Shown: one piece after another, positions 13,043 through 14,072 of the stretch
Position numbering within the stretch: position 1 is the first letter of the stretch
Layout of the letters: every line of letters starts with the position of its first letter
Assembly: GCA_934757945.1 (NCBI GenBank)
Contig: CAKVLT010000046.1
Coordinates: forward strand, 1-14,072
Length of the DNA stretch: 14,072 nt
Reading direction: 5' to 3'
Origin: an uncultured Bulleidia sp.
Lineage (GTDB): Bacteria > Bacillota_I > Bacilli_A > Erysipelotrichales > Erysipelotrichaceae
Notes under the pieces: generated by a model
What the model was told of the DNA's origin: nothing
The model's input: the letters and a program-made list of their open reading frames with translations, nothing else
The model's database searches: none
Position numbers and translations under genes: made by a program

Positions 13043-14072
13043 ATTCCTCATCCTCCTGCTTTACAATCTGAATACGATCAATCTGTACGTATCCTTCGTC
13101 ATTCATTTTACCATGAAATCGAATATAATCCCCTTCCTGCAACCTGCCTTTTATCCTTGCATATTCACTTGGCCAGACAGAGACACTCATTTCACTTAAT
13201 CCGTCTGTAATAAATACATTACAGTATTCCCGGTTATTTTTTGAAGTTTTTTCCTTTATGGACAATACACGTGCAAAACTGTGTACCTCCATACCATAGT
13301 TGTCTTTAATGGCAGCTAAGGCAGGGTCGTGGATATTCCATTTCTTTTTCAGCTCTATAAATTCTTCGTTATTTCTGTAGAATCCAAGCACTTCTTTTTC
13401 GTGTTTGATTTTTTCAACTTTATTTTCCTGATATTTCTTTAGACGTGTTCTGCTCATAAGACTCTCATCCGCAACCAGCACACCATTTTTCTTTACCTGT
13501 ATCAAATCTCCGTAATTGATTACCTCATCCAGGTTTTCAATCATGGTCATTCTTGTTTCGTCAAAACAATCCAATGCGCCTGCATAGATATACTGCAGAA
13601 AAGTTTCTTTTTTCAATTTATACAGTCTCATTCTGACAACAAAATCTATGTAGTCTTTAAAATCCCCATGAAGCTGTCTTTCTCTGACTATCTGCAGCGC
13701 TGTAGCATTTCCTGTTCCTTTGACAATAGATAAAGGTAACACCAGATTCTGTTGTGTAACCACATATTTTTCATATCCTGTCATAACTGAAACAGAAGTC
13801 AGTTCCACACCTTTGTTCTGTGCTTCCTCAAGATACTTCATTGTCTTGATATCATCTCCAATAACAGCATTTAACAAAGTACAGTAAAAATACATCGGAT
13901 AATGTGCTTTTAAATACGCCATCTGATAAGAAACTACGGAATAAGCAACAGAATGAGATTTATTAAATCCATAAGAACCAAACTTTTCAATATCATTCCA
14001 TAAAGAAATACTTACTTCTTCACTGTATCCATGACGCAGACAGCCTTTAAGAAATTCTTTTTTCAGTGTATT
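13017..14072 (-). CDS. dnaE: DNA polymerase III subunit alpha (DnaE type), C-terminal part (cut by window edge)
   Basis: These are the last 351 codons of a DnaE-type replicative polymerase subunit; the frame is open to the right edge. The fragment begins just before FGSYGFNKSHSVAYSVVSY and QMAYLKAHYPMYF, the signature found at the end of the fingers region in DnaE. It continues through the tandem helix-hairpin-helix region (VKGTGNATALQIVRER) and ends with an OB-fold (about residues 255-340 of the fragment: SFARVLSIKEKTSKNNREYCNV). The order HhH then OB at the C-terminus separates DnaE from PolC. In Bacillota DnaE works beside PolC, extending primers on the lagging strand; the PHP and catalytic palm regions are outside the window. 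The end overlaps the response regulator gene by 26 bp. Confidence 0.95.
   Translation of the reverse strand, partial: NTLKKEFLKGCLRHGYSEEVSISLWNDIEKFGSYGFNKSHSVAYSVVSYQMAYLKAHYPMYFYCTLLNAVIGDDIKTMKYLEEAQNKGVELTSVSVMTGYEKYVVTQQNLVLPLSIVKGTGNATALQIVRERQLHGDFKDYIDFVVRMRLYKLKKETFLQYIYAGALDCFDETRMTMIENLDEVINYGDLIQVKKNGVLVADESLMSRTRLKKYQENKVEKIKHEKEVLGFYRNNEEFIELKKKWNIHDPALAAIKDNYGMEVHSFARVLSIKEKTSKNNREYCNVFITDGLSEMSVSVWPSEYARIKGRLQEGDYIRFHGKMNDEGYVQIDRIQIVKQEDEEYGKNLNSR

Overview
The window comes from a low-GC Bacillota genome. Supporting signs are A/T-rich coding DNA, strong AGGAGG-type ribosome binding sites, a T-box leader on leuS, and a DnaE-type polymerase III subunit. The mix of genes recalls gut Erysipelotrichia, but that placement is an inference. 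There are eleven complete genes and two partial ones (leuS cut by the left edge, dnaE cut by the right edge). All are on the minus strand except a degenerate metallophosphoesterase gene and a tetR gene. No mobile element, CRISPR array, rRNA or tRNA gene was seen.

Layout, left to right. At 1-288 is the 5' end of leuS, with a leucine T-box riboswitch and its promoter at 303-555. At 545-1312 (minus) is a NagD-like HAD protein that has lost the catalytic aspartates. It is divergent, across 46 bp, from a membrane-anchored calcineurin-type phosphoesterase homologue at 1359-2339 (plus) that has lost most metal ligands and ends in a Pro/Thr/Ala tail. Its terminator abuts the terminator of a convergent, intact Cof-type HAD phosphatase (2375-3175, minus). 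At 3306-7940 (minus) is a two-gene operon: an MMPL/RND transporter followed, 3 bp later, by a secreted protein with LxxG heptad repeats. A divergent TetR regulator (8065-8667, plus) and two matching palindromic operators sit at its upstream end. From 8654 to the right edge runs a tightly packed minus-strand array, transcribed right to left: dnaE, response regulator, histidine kinase, tRNA1(Val) methyltransferase-like gene, degenerate M20-peptidase-like membrane protein, GNAT acetyltransferase. Genes in this array overlap or are separated by 5 bp, so they are probably one transcription unit.

The most interesting points are as follows. (1) There are three apparent pseudo-hydrolases from unrelated folds (HAD, calcineurin-like, M20) in 14 kb, two of them sharing a palindromic divergent promoter. 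(2) There is a self-contained module of TetR, twin operators, MMPL transporter and secreted LxxG-repeat protein, in which the repeat protein lacks the membrane segments of YhgE-type relatives. (3) Two plus-strand genes have a -10 box exactly 6 nt before the ATG and no ribosome binding site, which predicts leaderless mRNAs. (4) A two-component system overlaps the 3' end of dnaE. All functional claims rest on reading motifs by eye; no database search was run.
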